A DNA stretch of 21,679 nt, from contig JALOKS010000008.1 in NCBI GenBank assembly GCA_025456385.1, positions 1 through 21,679 of the forward strand, written 5' to 3'. The position numbers and the translations under genes are program-made. The stretch's first letter is position 1. Every line of letters begins with the position of its first letter. Shown here in pieces: positions 1 through 6,957 of the stretch. This DNA is from Thermoanaerobaculales bacterium. Lineage in GTDB: Bacteria > Acidobacteriota > Thermoanaerobaculia > Thermoanaerobaculales > Sulfomarinibacteraceae. The notes beneath the pieces were generated by a model. The model searched no databases. It was not told the DNA's origin and was given only the letters and a program-made list of their open reading frames with translations.

Positions 1-1
1 G

Positions 2-2194
2 ATGCCGGCTGCCGCCACGCGCCGGGCCGACGAGGCTCGCGGCCGCCCGGCGCCGTTCGCGGTACCCCGGGTCGACGCACCGGTTCGCATCGACGGCGAG
101 CTCGACGAGGATGCCTGGCGCCTGGCCTGGTCGATCACCCTCGACTACGAGGTGACCCCCGGGGAGAACATCCCGGCCCCGGTGCGGACCGAGGTTCTGG
201 TCATGCACGACGCAGGGCGCCTCTACATCGGCGTCAGGGCCTTCGACCCCGACCCTTCCGCCATCCGCGCCCACCTCAGCGACCGTGACCAGGCGTGGGC
301 CGACGACTGGGCGGGCGTGGTCTTCGACACCTTCAACGACGAGCGGCGCAACTACCTGTTCGTCGTCAACCCGAAGGGCGTCCAGATGGACTCCATCGAG
401 CACTGGCCGACCGGCGACACGCCGTGGGACGGGATCTGGGCCTCGGCCGCGACGATCACCGACTGGGGCTGGTCCGCGGAGATCGAGATTCCGTTCTCGA
501 CACTCCGCTTCCAGCGCAGCGATGCTCCGCAGACCTGGGGCTTCGACGCCATCCGCGGCTACCCGCGCAGCACCTTCCGCCAGATGGCCACCTTCCCCCG
601 TGACCGCAGCGACAACTGCTACCTGTGCCAGGCCCACAAGATCGAGGGCTTCGCGGGCGTCTCGCCCGGGCGTAACCTGGAGATCGACCCGACGCTGACG
701 GCATCGCGGACCGACACCCGCGACGACCTCCCTGACGGGCCGTTGGTCAGCGGCGACGCCGAGGTCGAGCTCGGCCTGACGGTGCACTGGGGCTTCACGC
801 CCAACCTGACGGCGAGCGGAACGCTCAACCCCGACTACTCGCAGGTCGAGGCGGATTCCCGCCAGCTCGAGGTCAACCGGCCCTTCGCCATCTTCTACCC
901 GGAGAAGCGCCCCTTTTTCATGGAGGGCGCGGATTACTTCGAAACCCCCTTCGGCGTCGTCTACACACGGGTGATCCGCGATCCATCCTGGGGGCTCAAG
1001 CTGACCGGCAAGGAGGGGGGGCACACGATCGGTGCCTACGTCGTCGACGACGACACCACCACCCTGGTCATCCCGGGGAGCGAAAGCTCGTCCTTCACCC
1101 TCCTCGAGGAAGCGAACCGGTCCACCGTGCTGCGCTACAAGTTCGACCTCGGCAGCCGCTTCACCCTCGGCGGCATCGTCACGGGCCGCGAGGGCTCATC
1201 ATCGTCCTACACCAATCTCGTCGGCGGCTTCGACGGCGAGCTTCGGCTCACCCCCAGGGACCTGGTGTCCTTCCAGCTCCTGGGCTCCCGCACCCGCTAT
1301 CCGGATCAGGTCGTGCAGGATTTCGGCCAACCGTCCGGCAGCTTCACCGACTGGGCCGGCGACATCTTCTACATGCACGAGACCCGCACCTGGCTGTGGT
1401 GGGCCGGCTACGACGACGTCGGCGACGGCTTCCGAGCCGACCTCGGCTTCATGCCCCAGGTGGGCTTCACGCACCGCGAGGTCGGCCTCGGCTACCAGTG
1501 GAACGCCGTCGCCGGCAGCTGGTACGACCACATGGACCTCAAGGCGAAGGTCGCCCACACCCGCGACCAGGACGGGTCGCTGCTGTTCCACGAGGACGTC
1601 GTGCAGTTCACCTTCGAGGGGCCGCTGCAGCTCCACTCGGTGATCCGGCCGAGCCTCGCGCGGGAGGGCTTCGAAGGGCAGGAGTTCGAGTTCAGTCGGC
1701 TCAAGCTGCACGCCTGCATCAAGCCCAACGGCCACAGCCAGCTCTACCTCAACCTCAACGGCGGCGGCCAGGTCGACTACGCCAACGCCAGGGAGGGCGA
1801 CTTCCTCAACCTCGACGTCGGCCTCTGGTACCGCTTCGGCAGCCACCTCTACATCGAGCCCAGCTTCGCGCGCGAGACGATGGACGTCGAGGAGGGCTGG
1901 CTCTACACGTCGACGGTCAGCCAGCTCACGGCCTCGTGGCAGTTCGACGCCCGCACCTTCGTGCGCGCGACGCTGCAGCGGGTGGAGGACAGCTTCAACA
2001 CCGGGCTGTACAGCGACGGCCGCGGCGCCGACTTCGAGCACCTCTTCTCGCAGCTGCTGTTCTCGTACAAGCTCAACCCGCGCACGGTCCTCTTCCTCGG
2101 CTACTCGGACAACTCGATCGGGACCCAGGACTTCGGCCTGACGCGCGCCAACCGCACGCTCTTCGCGAAGCTCGGCTACGCCTGGGTGCTGTAG
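2..2194 (+). CDS. CBM9-like / DUF5916 outer-membrane barrel protein, 5' end probably cut by window
   Basis: The visible 730 residues begin with a carbohydrate-binding family 9-like beta-sandwich (about residues 20-210; opening PVRIDGELDEDAW, then FDTFNDERRNYLFVVNP). A DUF5916 region follows, with its characteristic LNPDYSQVEAD, FYPEKRPFFMEGADYF and alternating aromatic/polar strands to an aromatic C-terminus (LGYAWVL), as in an outer-membrane beta-barrel. The first ATG lies at base 2 and no signal peptide follows it. The sequence there (Ala/Arg/Pro-rich) looks like the start of a mature protein, so the true start is probably upstream of the window. The family is common in Bacteroidota, Acidobacteriota and Gemmatimonadota. 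Its substrate is not established, and sugar or glycan binding is inferred only from the CBM9 fold. It converges with the minus-strand gene that stops at 2213. Confidence 0.85.
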   Translation: MPAAATRRADEARGRPAPFAVPRVDAPVRIDGELDEDAWRLAWSITLDYEVTPGENIPAPVRTEVLVMHDAGRLYIGVRAFDPDPSAIRAHLSDRDQAWADDWAGVVFDTFNDERRNYLFVVNPKGVQMDSIEHWPTGDTPWDGIWASAATITDWGWSAEIEIPFSTLRFQRSDAPQTWGFDAIRGYPRSTFRQMATFPRDRSDNCYLCQAHKIEGFAGVSPGRNLEIDPTLTASRTDTRDDLPDGPLVSGDAEVELGLTVHWGFTPNLTASGTLNPDYSQVEADSRQLEVNRPFAIFYPEKRPFFMEGADYFETPFGVVYTRVIRDPSWGLKLTGKEGGHTIGAYVVDDDTTTLVIPGSESSSFTLLEEANRSTVLRYKFDLGSRFTLGGIVTGREGSSSSYTNLVGGFDGELRLTPRDLVSFQLLGSRTRYPDQVVQDFGQPSGSFTDWAGDIFYMHETRTWLWWAGYDDVGDGFRADLGFMPQVGFTHREVGLGYQWNAVAGSWYDHMDLKAKVAHTRDQDGSLLFHEDVVQFTFEGPLQLHSVIRPSLAREGFEGQEFEFSRLKLHACIKPNGHSQLYLNLNGGGQVDYANAREGDFLNLDVGLWYRFGSHLYIEPSFARETMDVEEGWLYTSTVSQLTASWQFDARTFVRATLQRVEDSFNTGLYSDGRGADFEHLFSQLLFSYKLNPRTVLFLGYSDNSIGTQDFGLTRANRTLFAKLGYAWVL

Positions 2195-2210
2195 CCCGGG
2201 AGTCCCGGCT
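2193..2210. terminator. Possible short bidirectional hairpin between convergent genes
   Basis: Only 18 bp separate the two convergent stop codons, and they hold an imperfect inverted repeat (AGCC-c-GGGA / TCCCGGCT, about 8 bp with one bulge). There is no U-tract, so this is not a classic intrinsic terminator. Role inferred from position only. Confidence 0.25.
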
Positions 2211-2212
2211 CG

Positions 2213-2695
2213 TCAGCGGTAGCGGGCGTAGTGCAGATTCGGCCGGTCGGTGAAACGCAGTGAGTCTCCCGAAGCGTCCACCAGCAGCTCGGTGAGGTGC
2301 CTGGTGCGCGCCATATCGCTGTAGAGCACCGTGAACCGCCGGGCCTCGCCCATCTGGTCCTCGTTCACCCCGAGGACCCGACACTTGTTCCTGCCGGTGC
2401 CTCCGGTGCCGAAGGTCACCCACTCCGGCCTGAACTCGACCCACAGGTCCGAGTGCTCGGGATCGACGCAGGTCCACGTGCCGACCAGCAGGGGCGGCAC
2501 CTCCGTCAGCTGCATCCTCTCGCGCGTCAGCATGTTGCCGACCACGAGCGCCGCCACGGCGACGACGGCCAGACCGATCAGGATGCGGCGGGTGGTGAGC
2601 CGGCTCTCACCGCGCGGCGCCGGTTTCGCCTTCTTGGTGACGACCTCGTCGTCGTCGTCCCAGTCGTCCCACTCGTCGCGTCGTCGTGCGCTCAT
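2213..2695 (-). CDS. Small single-pass membrane protein of unknown function
   Basis: 160 residues; I do not recognise the family. The N-terminus is very charged: MSARRR, an Asp/Trp-rich run (DEWDDWDDDDE), then a basic stretch. A single hydrophobic helix follows at about residues 37-56 (RILIGLAVVAVAALVVGNML). The remaining 100 residues look beta-rich (VGTWTCVDPEHSDLWVEFRPEWVTFGTG) and contain two cysteines, near residues 76 and 105, that could pair if exported. The predicted topology is a cytoplasmic acidic tail, one membrane anchor and an extracytoplasmic beta domain. The start at 2695 was chosen because it precedes the charged segment and follows a G-rich ribosome-binding region. The reading frame extends further upstream but only as a shadow of the dehydrogenase. 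It lies 44 bp downstream of the dehydrogenase on the same strand, so the two may be co-transcribed. Confidence 0.75.
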   Translation of the reverse strand: MSARRRDEWDDWDDDDEVVTKKAKPAPRGESRLTTRRILIGLAVVAVAALVVGNMLTRERMQLTEVPPLLVGTWTCVDPEHSDLWVEFRPEWVTFGTGGTGRNKCRVLGVNEDQMGEARRFTVLYSDMARTRHLTELLVDASGDSLRFTDRPNLHYARYR

Positions 2696-2739
2696 TCCCG
2701 CCCCCCGGCCGACGGCCGCACGGCCCGCCGGTCTCAGCC

Positions 2740-3663
2740 CTACTTGATACGATACCTCGCGACGTCCGGATTGATGCCGGCAGCCTTGTGCTGCTCCCAG
2801 ATGTAGAAGCCGGAGCCCGTCTTGGCGCCGAGCTGGCCGGACTCGACAAGCCGCTTGAGCAGCGGGCTCGGCTTGTAGAAGGCGCCGAACTCCTCCTCGA
2901 GCACCTGGCAGATGAACAGCATGGTGTCGAGCCCAACGTAGTCGGCGGTCATCAGCGGGCCCATCTTGTGGCCGAGGCAGTAGGTGCACTTGTCGACGTC
3001 CTCGACGCCCGCGATCCCTTCCTCGATCACCCGCACCGCCTCGTTGACGAAGGGCACGAACATCCGGTTGATGGCGAAGCCGGCCTTGTCCTCGGCCGGA
3101 ATCTCGATCTTGTCGAGGTCGTGGCACAAGGCGACGATCGTGCTGTAGGTGGCCTCGGAGGTGGCGAGACCGCGGATGATCTCCACCCCCTTCTGCATCG
3201 GCACCGGGTTCATGAAGTGCATCCCCATGAAACGGTCCGGCTTGCCGTAGGCGGCGCCGAGGCGGGTGATGCTGATGCCAGAGGTGTTCGAAACCAGGAT
3301 CTTGTCGTAGCCAAGCTCGGCGAGGCGGCGATTGATCTGCTCCTTGAGCTCCGGTTTCTCCGGCACCGCCTCGATGACGAGGTCGCAGGCGAGGAGATCG
3401 TCGAGGCGTGGTGTCGTCCTCAGGCGCGCCATGGCCTCGGCCCTCGCGGTCTCCGGGATGCCCTTCTCGCCTCCCGACTTCTCGAAGGCCTTGACCAGTC
3501 TCTCGAGGCTGCGCGAGATCGCATCGAGGCCGCGCTCGAGCACACCGGCGTCCACGTCCATGACGATGGTCTCGAAACCGCTCTGGGCCACGACCTGCGC
3601 GATGCCGTTCCCCATCGTCCCGATGCCGATGACGCCGATCTTCTTCAACCCGCTGGTGCTCAT
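2740..3663 (-). CDS. 3-hydroxybutyryl-CoA / 3-hydroxyacyl-CoA dehydrogenase (single-domain HBD type)
   Basis: 307 residues, the usual length for Hbd/PaaH. It catalyses NAD(P)-linked interconversion of 3-hydroxyacyl-CoA and 3-oxoacyl-CoA, as in fatty-acid or aromatic degradation and butanoate metabolism, in the cytoplasm. The N-terminal Rossmann domain opens with GVIGIGTMGNGIAQ (residues 10-23). The active-site region reads SNTSGISIT (126-134) and GMHFMNPVP (147-155) with catalytic His149 and Glu161 (GVEIIRG). The C-terminal domain contains GFAINRM. The start at 3663 is favoured over an upstream ATG because GGAAGGAGGGACGGC, a strong Shine-Dalgarno, lies just before it and the Rossmann motif starts at the usual distance. 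The gene diverges from the YciO-family gene across an unusual hairpin. No beta-oxidation partners are in the window, so substrate chain length is open. Confidence 0.93.
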   Translation of the reverse strand: MSTSGLKKIGVIGIGTMGNGIAQVVAQSGFETIVMDVDAGVLERGLDAISRSLERLVKAFEKSGGEKGIPETARAEAMARLRTTPRLDDLLACDLVIEAVPEKPELKEQINRRLAELGYDKILVSNTSGISITRLGAAYGKPDRFMGMHFMNPVPMQKGVEIIRGLATSEATYSTIVALCHDLDKIEIPAEDKAGFAINRMFVPFVNEAVRVIEEGIAGVEDVDKCTYCLGHKMGPLMTADYVGLDTMLFICQVLEEEFGAFYKPSPLLKRLVESGQLGAKTGSGFYIWEQHKAAGINPDVARYRIK

Positions 3664-3691
3664 GCCGTCCCTCCTTCCGTCGATCGTCTGC

Positions 3692-3697
3692 ATTCTA
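3692..3697 (-). promoter_or_regulatory. Candidate -10 element for the 3-hydroxyacyl-CoA dehydrogenase
   Basis: TAGAAT on the minus strand ends 28 nt before the start codon, leaving room for the Shine-Dalgarno. No convincing -35 is visible because the upstream DNA is the hairpin at 3698-3745. Confidence 0.4.
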
Positions 3698-3745
3698 AGC
3701 AATCCCGGGCCCACTTCGCTAATGCGAAGTGGGCCCGGAATTGCT
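3698..3745. repeat. Long near-perfect inverted repeat between divergent genes
   Basis: The arms 3698-3719 and 3724-3745 pair at 21 of 22 positions (single mismatch 3704/3739) around a TAAT loop. The core is GGGCCCACTTCGC on the left. It ends immediately upstream of the -10 of the minus-strand dehydrogenase and one base before the ATG of the plus-strand YciO gene. It could be an operator, a transcription barrier or a dispersed palindromic repeat; the sequence alone does not decide. Confidence 0.85.
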
Positions 3746-3746
3746 A

Positions 3747-4400
3747 ATGTACCCGCGTCAGGTGGCGGAGGGCCTCGATCAGGTGATCCTCGATATCGAC
3801 CCCGCAGAGCCGCAGCCCTGGCTGCTGGTCCGCGCGGTGCAGGTTCTGCGCGAGGGCGGCATCGTCGTCATGCCGACCGACACGGTCTACGGCCTGACCT
3901 GCGGCATCACCCACCACGATGCGATCCGCCGGATCTACAGGCTCAAGGACATGGATCCGAAGAAACCCTTGTCGATCCTGGTCAGCGACATGACGATGGT
4001 CGGCCGCTACGCCCGCGGGGTGTCGACGCCCGCCTACCGCCTCCTCAAGCGGGTCCTGCCCGGTCCCTACACCTTCATCTTCCCGGCGAGCCCCGAGGTG
4101 CCGAAGATCATGCTGCGCAAACGGCGAACCATCGGGATCCGGATGCCCGACAACCCGATCGCGCTCGCCCTCATCGCGGAGATGGGCGAGCCGTTGCTGA
4201 GCTCCTCGATTCGCGACCCGGGGCAGGCCTTCGTCAACGACCCCGAGGAGATCGAGAGCTCGCTCGGCAACCAGGTCGAGATGGTGATCGGCGGCGGCGT
4301 CCTGCTGCCGGTTCCGTCCACCGTCGTCGACATGTCGGAGGACCCCCCGGTCCTCCTCCGTGCCGGCAAAGGCGACGTCGAGGCCCTCGAGCTGTTCTGA
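3747..4400 (+). CDS. YciO-type Sua5/YrdC-family protein (threonylcarbamoyl-AMP synthase family)
   Basis: 217 residues from ATG 3747. The YrdC fold is clear: PTDTVYGLTCG near residue 45, KDMDPKKPLSILV for the nucleotide/carbamoyl pocket, PGPYTFIFPAS, then RKRRTIGIRMPDNPIA and PSTVVDMS. Members bind ATP, threonine and bicarbonate to make L-threonylcarbamoyl-AMP for tRNA t6A37 modification. The PGPYTF...VPKIMLRKRRTIGIRMP block and the short length without a Sua5 C-terminal domain match the E. coli YciO branch better than TsaC, so the cellular role is less certain than for TsaC. A GTG at 3729 is in frame but lies inside the right arm of the hairpin, and neither start has a Shine-Dalgarno. It converges with the glycosyltransferase. 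Confidence 0.85.
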   Translation: MYPRQVAEGLDQVILDIDPAEPQPWLLVRAVQVLREGGIVVMPTDTVYGLTCGITHHDAIRRIYRLKDMDPKKPLSILVSDMTMVGRYARGVSTPAYRLLKRVLPGPYTFIFPASPEVPKIMLRKRRTIGIRMPDNPIALALIAEMGEPLLSSSIRDPGQAFVNDPEEIESSLGNQVEMVIGGGVLLPVPSTVVDMSEDPPVLLRAGKGDVEALELF

Positions 4401-4406
4401 CGTCCC

Positions 4407-4441
4407 ATCGTTCGAACGTTGGAACGTTCACACGTTCAACG
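4407..4441. repeat. AACGTT/TTCGAA micro-repeat block A
   Basis: A lower-GC run of overlapping units (ATCGTTCGAA, then two AACGTT cores, then ACGTTCAACG) sits between the convergent YciO and glycosyltransferase genes. It includes the perfect palindrome CGTTCGAACG. It also contains a hairpin of ten pairs with one bulge and a TCAC loop (4417-4441), which could act as a bidirectional terminator. The glycosyltransferase stop codon (4436-4438) lies inside it. Block B at 8288-8361 shares an exact 15-nt string (GAACGTTGGAACGTT). Confidence 0.8.
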
Positions 4442-5596
4442 AGATTTTCCGGCCTCGGCGACGACAGTGCGGATCCGGTCGGCGACGACCTCGGGATGGT
4501 AGTGCTTCCGCCAGGCGTCACGACCCTTCGCGGCCAGCTCGCCGCGTTCGGCCGGGTCCCTGAGGAGCCGCACCAGCGCCTCCGTCCACTCGTCGGGGCG
4601 CAGCGCGACCGCGACCGCGTCCGCGACATCAGCTGCGAGCCCGGCAGCGGCCCAGGGGTGGACCACCGCGGGCACCCCGGCGGCCATCGCCTCGAGGACC
4701 TTCATCGGCACCCCGGAACCGGTGCGCATCGGCGCGATCGCCACCCGCGCGGCGTTCAGGTACGGCGCCAGGTCCGGCACCTCCGCGTGCAGCTCGATGC
4801 CCGGCAGGCGGGCGAGCCGCCGTACGGCCGGCGCGGGCCTGGCCCCCGCCAGGACCCAGCGCGCCGCCGGCACCGCCCGGCGGAGCGCCGGCCACACCTC
4901 GCGCGCGAACCACAGCGCCCCCTGCACCGTCGGCCGGTAGCCCAGGTTGCCCGACAGCAGCACCACCGGCTCGCCGACCGGTGCTGGGCCGCCGGGCACG
5001 GCCCGCGCCGACACCGGCACCACCCGGCCGCGGCCGGCGGGCACCGCCAGGGCCGCGAGGTCGCGCTCCGCCACGGCGGTGGTGAGTCCGGCTGCGGCGG
5101 CGAGCTGCCGCTCGCGGCGACGGCACCGGGTCGCCTCCCGCCGCAGGAGCGGCGCCAGGCATGCCGGCCCCGCCCCGGCCGCGCGCTCGTAGTGCAGGCC
5201 CATCGCGTCGATGGCGTCGAAAAGCGGCGGCGGCGACGGCCCGAGCCCGTGCTCCGTGGCCCAGGCGCAGCGGACCATCTGCACCACCAGAACATCGGGC
5301 GCGAAGTCGCGCAGCGTGGCGGCGACCAGGCGGCGCGCGGCCGCACAGTCGTAGAGGCCCTCCTGCAAGGGCCGGCCGGAGGCCGCCGCGGCCAGGAGCC
5401 CCCGGACCGTGGCGGGCGGACCCGAGCGCCAGCAGAGGACGCCCGCAGGCTCCTCGCCGGAACGGTGTCCGGCGGGCGCCGGGCAGAGGAGCCGGAGCTC
5501 GTGGCCGGCGAGCGCCCGCAGCCACTCGAGGCTCCGGGCCTGGTTCCCCCGCCGCGGCGGCCAGGGGTACCGGCTGCTGACCAGGACGACCCGCAT
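4436..5596 (-). CDS. GT4-family glycosyltransferase (GT-B fold)
   Basis: 386 residues. The N-terminus (MRVVLVSSRYPWPPRRGNQ) is the typical first strand and glycine-rich loop of group 1 glycosyltransferases, resembling the exosortase/PEP-CTERM-associated sugar transferase branch. The C-terminal donor-binding domain has VVLLSGNLGYRPTVQGALWF, then APMRTGSGVPMKVLEAMAAGVPAVV, with the Glu of the E-x7-E-like motif region that contacts the nucleotide sugar. It would move a sugar from an NDP-sugar to a cell-surface acceptor at the inner membrane face; the sugar is unknown. Its ATG overlaps the aminotransferase stop by one base (TGATG), indicating translational coupling. The stop codon falls within repeat block A, so the repeat has been absorbed at the extreme 3' end. 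Confidence 0.88.
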   Translation of the reverse strand: MRVVLVSSRYPWPPRRGNQARSLEWLRALAGHELRLLCPAPAGHRSGEEPAGVLCWRSGPPATVRGLLAAAASGRPLQEGLYDCAAARRLVAATLRDFAPDVLVVQMVRCAWATEHGLGPSPPPLFDAIDAMGLHYERAAGAGPACLAPLLRREATRCRRRERQLAAAAGLTTAVAERDLAALAVPAGRGRVVPVSARAVPGGPAPVGEPVVLLSGNLGYRPTVQGALWFAREVWPALRRAVPAARWVLAGARPAPAVRRLARLPGIELHAEVPDLAPYLNAARVAIAPMRTGSGVPMKVLEAMAAGVPAVVHPWAAAGLAADVADAVAVALRPDEWTEALVRLLRDPAERGELAAKGRDAWRKHYHPEVVADRIRTVVAEAGKSR

Positions 5597-6705
5597 CAGT
5601 TGGCGTAGAACTCGGCGATCGCGCTCACCACCTCCTCCTGCTCGCTCGCCTCGAGCTCGGGGAAGACCGGCAGCGCCAGCACCTCCCGGCTCGCCTTCTC
5701 GGCCACCGGGAAGTCCCCTTCTCCGTGACCGAGGCTCGCGAAGCAGGGTTGCAGGTGGAGGGGCAACGGGTAGTACACCGCGCAGCCGATGCCCCGCCCG
5801 CTCAGGAAGGCCCGCAGCTCGTCCCGGCGCGGCACCCGCACGACGTACTGGTTGAAGGTGTGGCCGCGGCCGGCCAACGCCTCCGGCAGGATCACGGTGC
5901 CGTCGAGGCCGGCGTCGGCGAAGAGCTGACGGTAGCGCTCCGCGTTGGCGCGGCGACCCTCGATCCACGCCGGGACGTGCGGCAGCTTGACCCGCAGCAC
6001 CGCCGCCTGCAGCGCGTCGATGCGGAAGTTGCCGCCCACCACCGGGTGCTGGTAGGGACCCGACTGGCCATGCATCCGCAGCTCGCGGAGCCGCCCTGCG
6101 AGCTCGGCATCCGAGGTCGTGATCAAACCGCCGTCGCCGAAGCACCCCAGGTTCTTCGACGGGAAGAACGAGAAGGCGCCCATGGCCCCGATCGCGCCGG
6201 CCTGGCGGCCTCCGTACTCCGCTCCCCAGGACTGGGCGCAGTCCTCGATGACGGGCACCCGCCCCGCGGCCTCCACGACGCCCCCCAGATCGGCCGCCTG
6301 GCCGAAGAGGTGGACCGGCATGACCGCCCGGGTACGGGGGCCGACGCGCTCGCGCACCTGCCGCGGGTTCATGCAGAAGTCGACCGGGTCGATGTCGACG
6401 AACACCGGAGTGGCGCCGAGCCGCGTCACGACGCCGGCGGTGGCGAAGAAGGTGAAGGTGGGTACGACCACCTGGTCGCCGGGGCCGACGCCGAGCGCCA
6501 TCAGGGCCGCGAGCAGCGCGTCCGTGCCCGAGGTGACGCCGACCGCGTGACCGACGCCGAGGGCGGCCGCGGCCTCGGCCTCGAAGGCATCGACCTCGGG
6601 TCCGAGGATGAAGCGCTGGGAGTCGCAGACGCGGTCGAGAGCCTGGCGCATCTCCTCGCGCAGGGGCTTGTACTGGCGGGTCAGATCGAGCATCGGAACG
6701 GGCAT
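5596..6705 (-). CDS. DegT/DnrJ/EryC1/StrS-family nucleotide-sugar aminotransferase
   Basis: 369 residues, the normal family length. PLP-dependent fold-type I enzymes of this class aminate keto-sugar nucleotides for O-antigen, capsule or glycoprotein sugars. Visible landmarks are the N-terminal LDLTRQYKPL, SGTDALLAAL for phosphate binding (residues 59-68), the cofactor-contacting Asp155 in IEDCAQSWGA, and the Schiff-base Lys184 in FSFFPSKNLGCFGDGG. The overall pattern resembles WbpE-like UDP-sugar aminotransferases, but the exact substrate cannot be read from sequence. The start at 6705 is supported by GGAGG five bases upstream (GGAGGTCGCCATG). The open frame further upstream is only translated repeat. 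It forms a coupled pair with the downstream glycosyltransferase and diverges from the UDP-glucose dehydrogenase. Confidence 0.92.
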   Translation of the reverse strand: MPVPMLDLTRQYKPLREEMRQALDRVCDSQRFILGPEVDAFEAEAAAALGVGHAVGVTSGTDALLAALMALGVGPGDQVVVPTFTFFATAGVVTRLGATPVFVDIDPVDFCMNPRQVRERVGPRTRAVMPVHLFGQAADLGGVVEAAGRVPVIEDCAQSWGAEYGGRQAGAIGAMGAFSFFPSKNLGCFGDGGLITTSDAELAGRLRELRMHGQSGPYQHPVVGGNFRIDALQAAVLRVKLPHVPAWIEGRRANAERYRQLFADAGLDGTVILPEALAGRGHTFNQYVVRVPRRDELRAFLSGRGIGCAVYYPLPLHLQPCFASLGHGEGDFPVAEKASREVLALPVFPELEASEQEEVVSAIAEFYAN

Positions 6706-6736
6706 GGCGACCTCCGGTGGCCACGGGCCGGCAGAC

Positions 6737-6742
6737 AGGGTA
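6737..6742 (-). promoter_or_regulatory. Candidate -10 for aminotransferase-glycosyltransferase operon
   Basis: The minus strand reads ATCCGCGCTACCCT, with TACCCT as the -10, 31 nt before the start codon. The same ATCCGCGCTAC string precedes TACACT upstream of the TPR gene (16895-16900), supporting a shared promoter form. No -35 is evident. Confidence 0.35.
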
Positions 6743-6747
6743 GCGCG

Positions 6748-6904
6748 GATTTCGAATTTCGAATTTCGAATTTCGAATTTCAGATTCTCTTGGCCTCGCA
6801 CCCGATCTCTGGCGCTTTGCCCCGAAACGCCCGGCGAGTCGCACGCAAGGGTCCCGAGCGGAACACGTGCAAGATTCGAAATCCGAAATTCGAAATTCGA
6901 AATC
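6748..6904. repeat. REPIN-like inverted pair of TTCGAAT heptad arrays
   Basis: The left array (6748-6781) is four-plus tandem copies of the heptad TTCGAAT. The right array (6873-6904) is its inverted counterpart with one altered unit. Arms 6748-6778 and 6874-6904 match at 30 of 31 positions, with a 95-bp GC-richer loop between them. The arms are AT-rich in a GC-rich genome and occupy most of the 252-bp space between the divergent aminotransferase and ugd genes. Nothing in them is coding; the flanking frames run through them as FEIRNSK-type peptide artefacts. Confidence 0.85.
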
Positions 6905-6916
6905 TACCTTGTTTGC

Positions 6917-6922
6917 TACCAT
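6917..6922 (+). promoter_or_regulatory. Candidate -10 for UDP-glucose dehydrogenase
   Basis: TTTGCTACCAT contains an extended -10 (TGC-TACCAT) 35 nt before the ugd ATG. It starts only 12 bp after the right heptad array, so any -35 would fall inside the repeat. Confidence 0.4.
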
Positions 6923-6957
6923 GTCGCCGCGACTGCCGGTCGCAGGGGGAACCTGAG

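Noticed and set aside
3729..3746. GTG 3729 as the start of the YciO gene
   Set aside because: It would place the first six codons in the right arm of the long hairpin, and they add no family sequence. ATG 3747 is simpler, though not proven.
6748..6904. CRISPR array made of the TTCGAAT repeats
   Set aside because: The units are 7 bp and directly tandem without unique spacers, there are only two blocks, and no cas genes are present.
5597..6922. Upstream extension of the glycosyltransferase frame through the aminotransferase region
   Set aside because: It is an out-of-frame shadow of the aminotransferase. The glycosyltransferase N-terminus MRVVLVSSRYPWPP starts exactly at the TGATG overlap.
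5725..6957. Long plus-strand open frame running into ugd, opposite the aminotransferase
   Set aside because: The translated stretch is Ala/Arg/Gly/His-rich without domains and lies antisense to a well-supported gene. The real ugd starts at 6958 with the GxGxxG motif and a ribosome-binding site.
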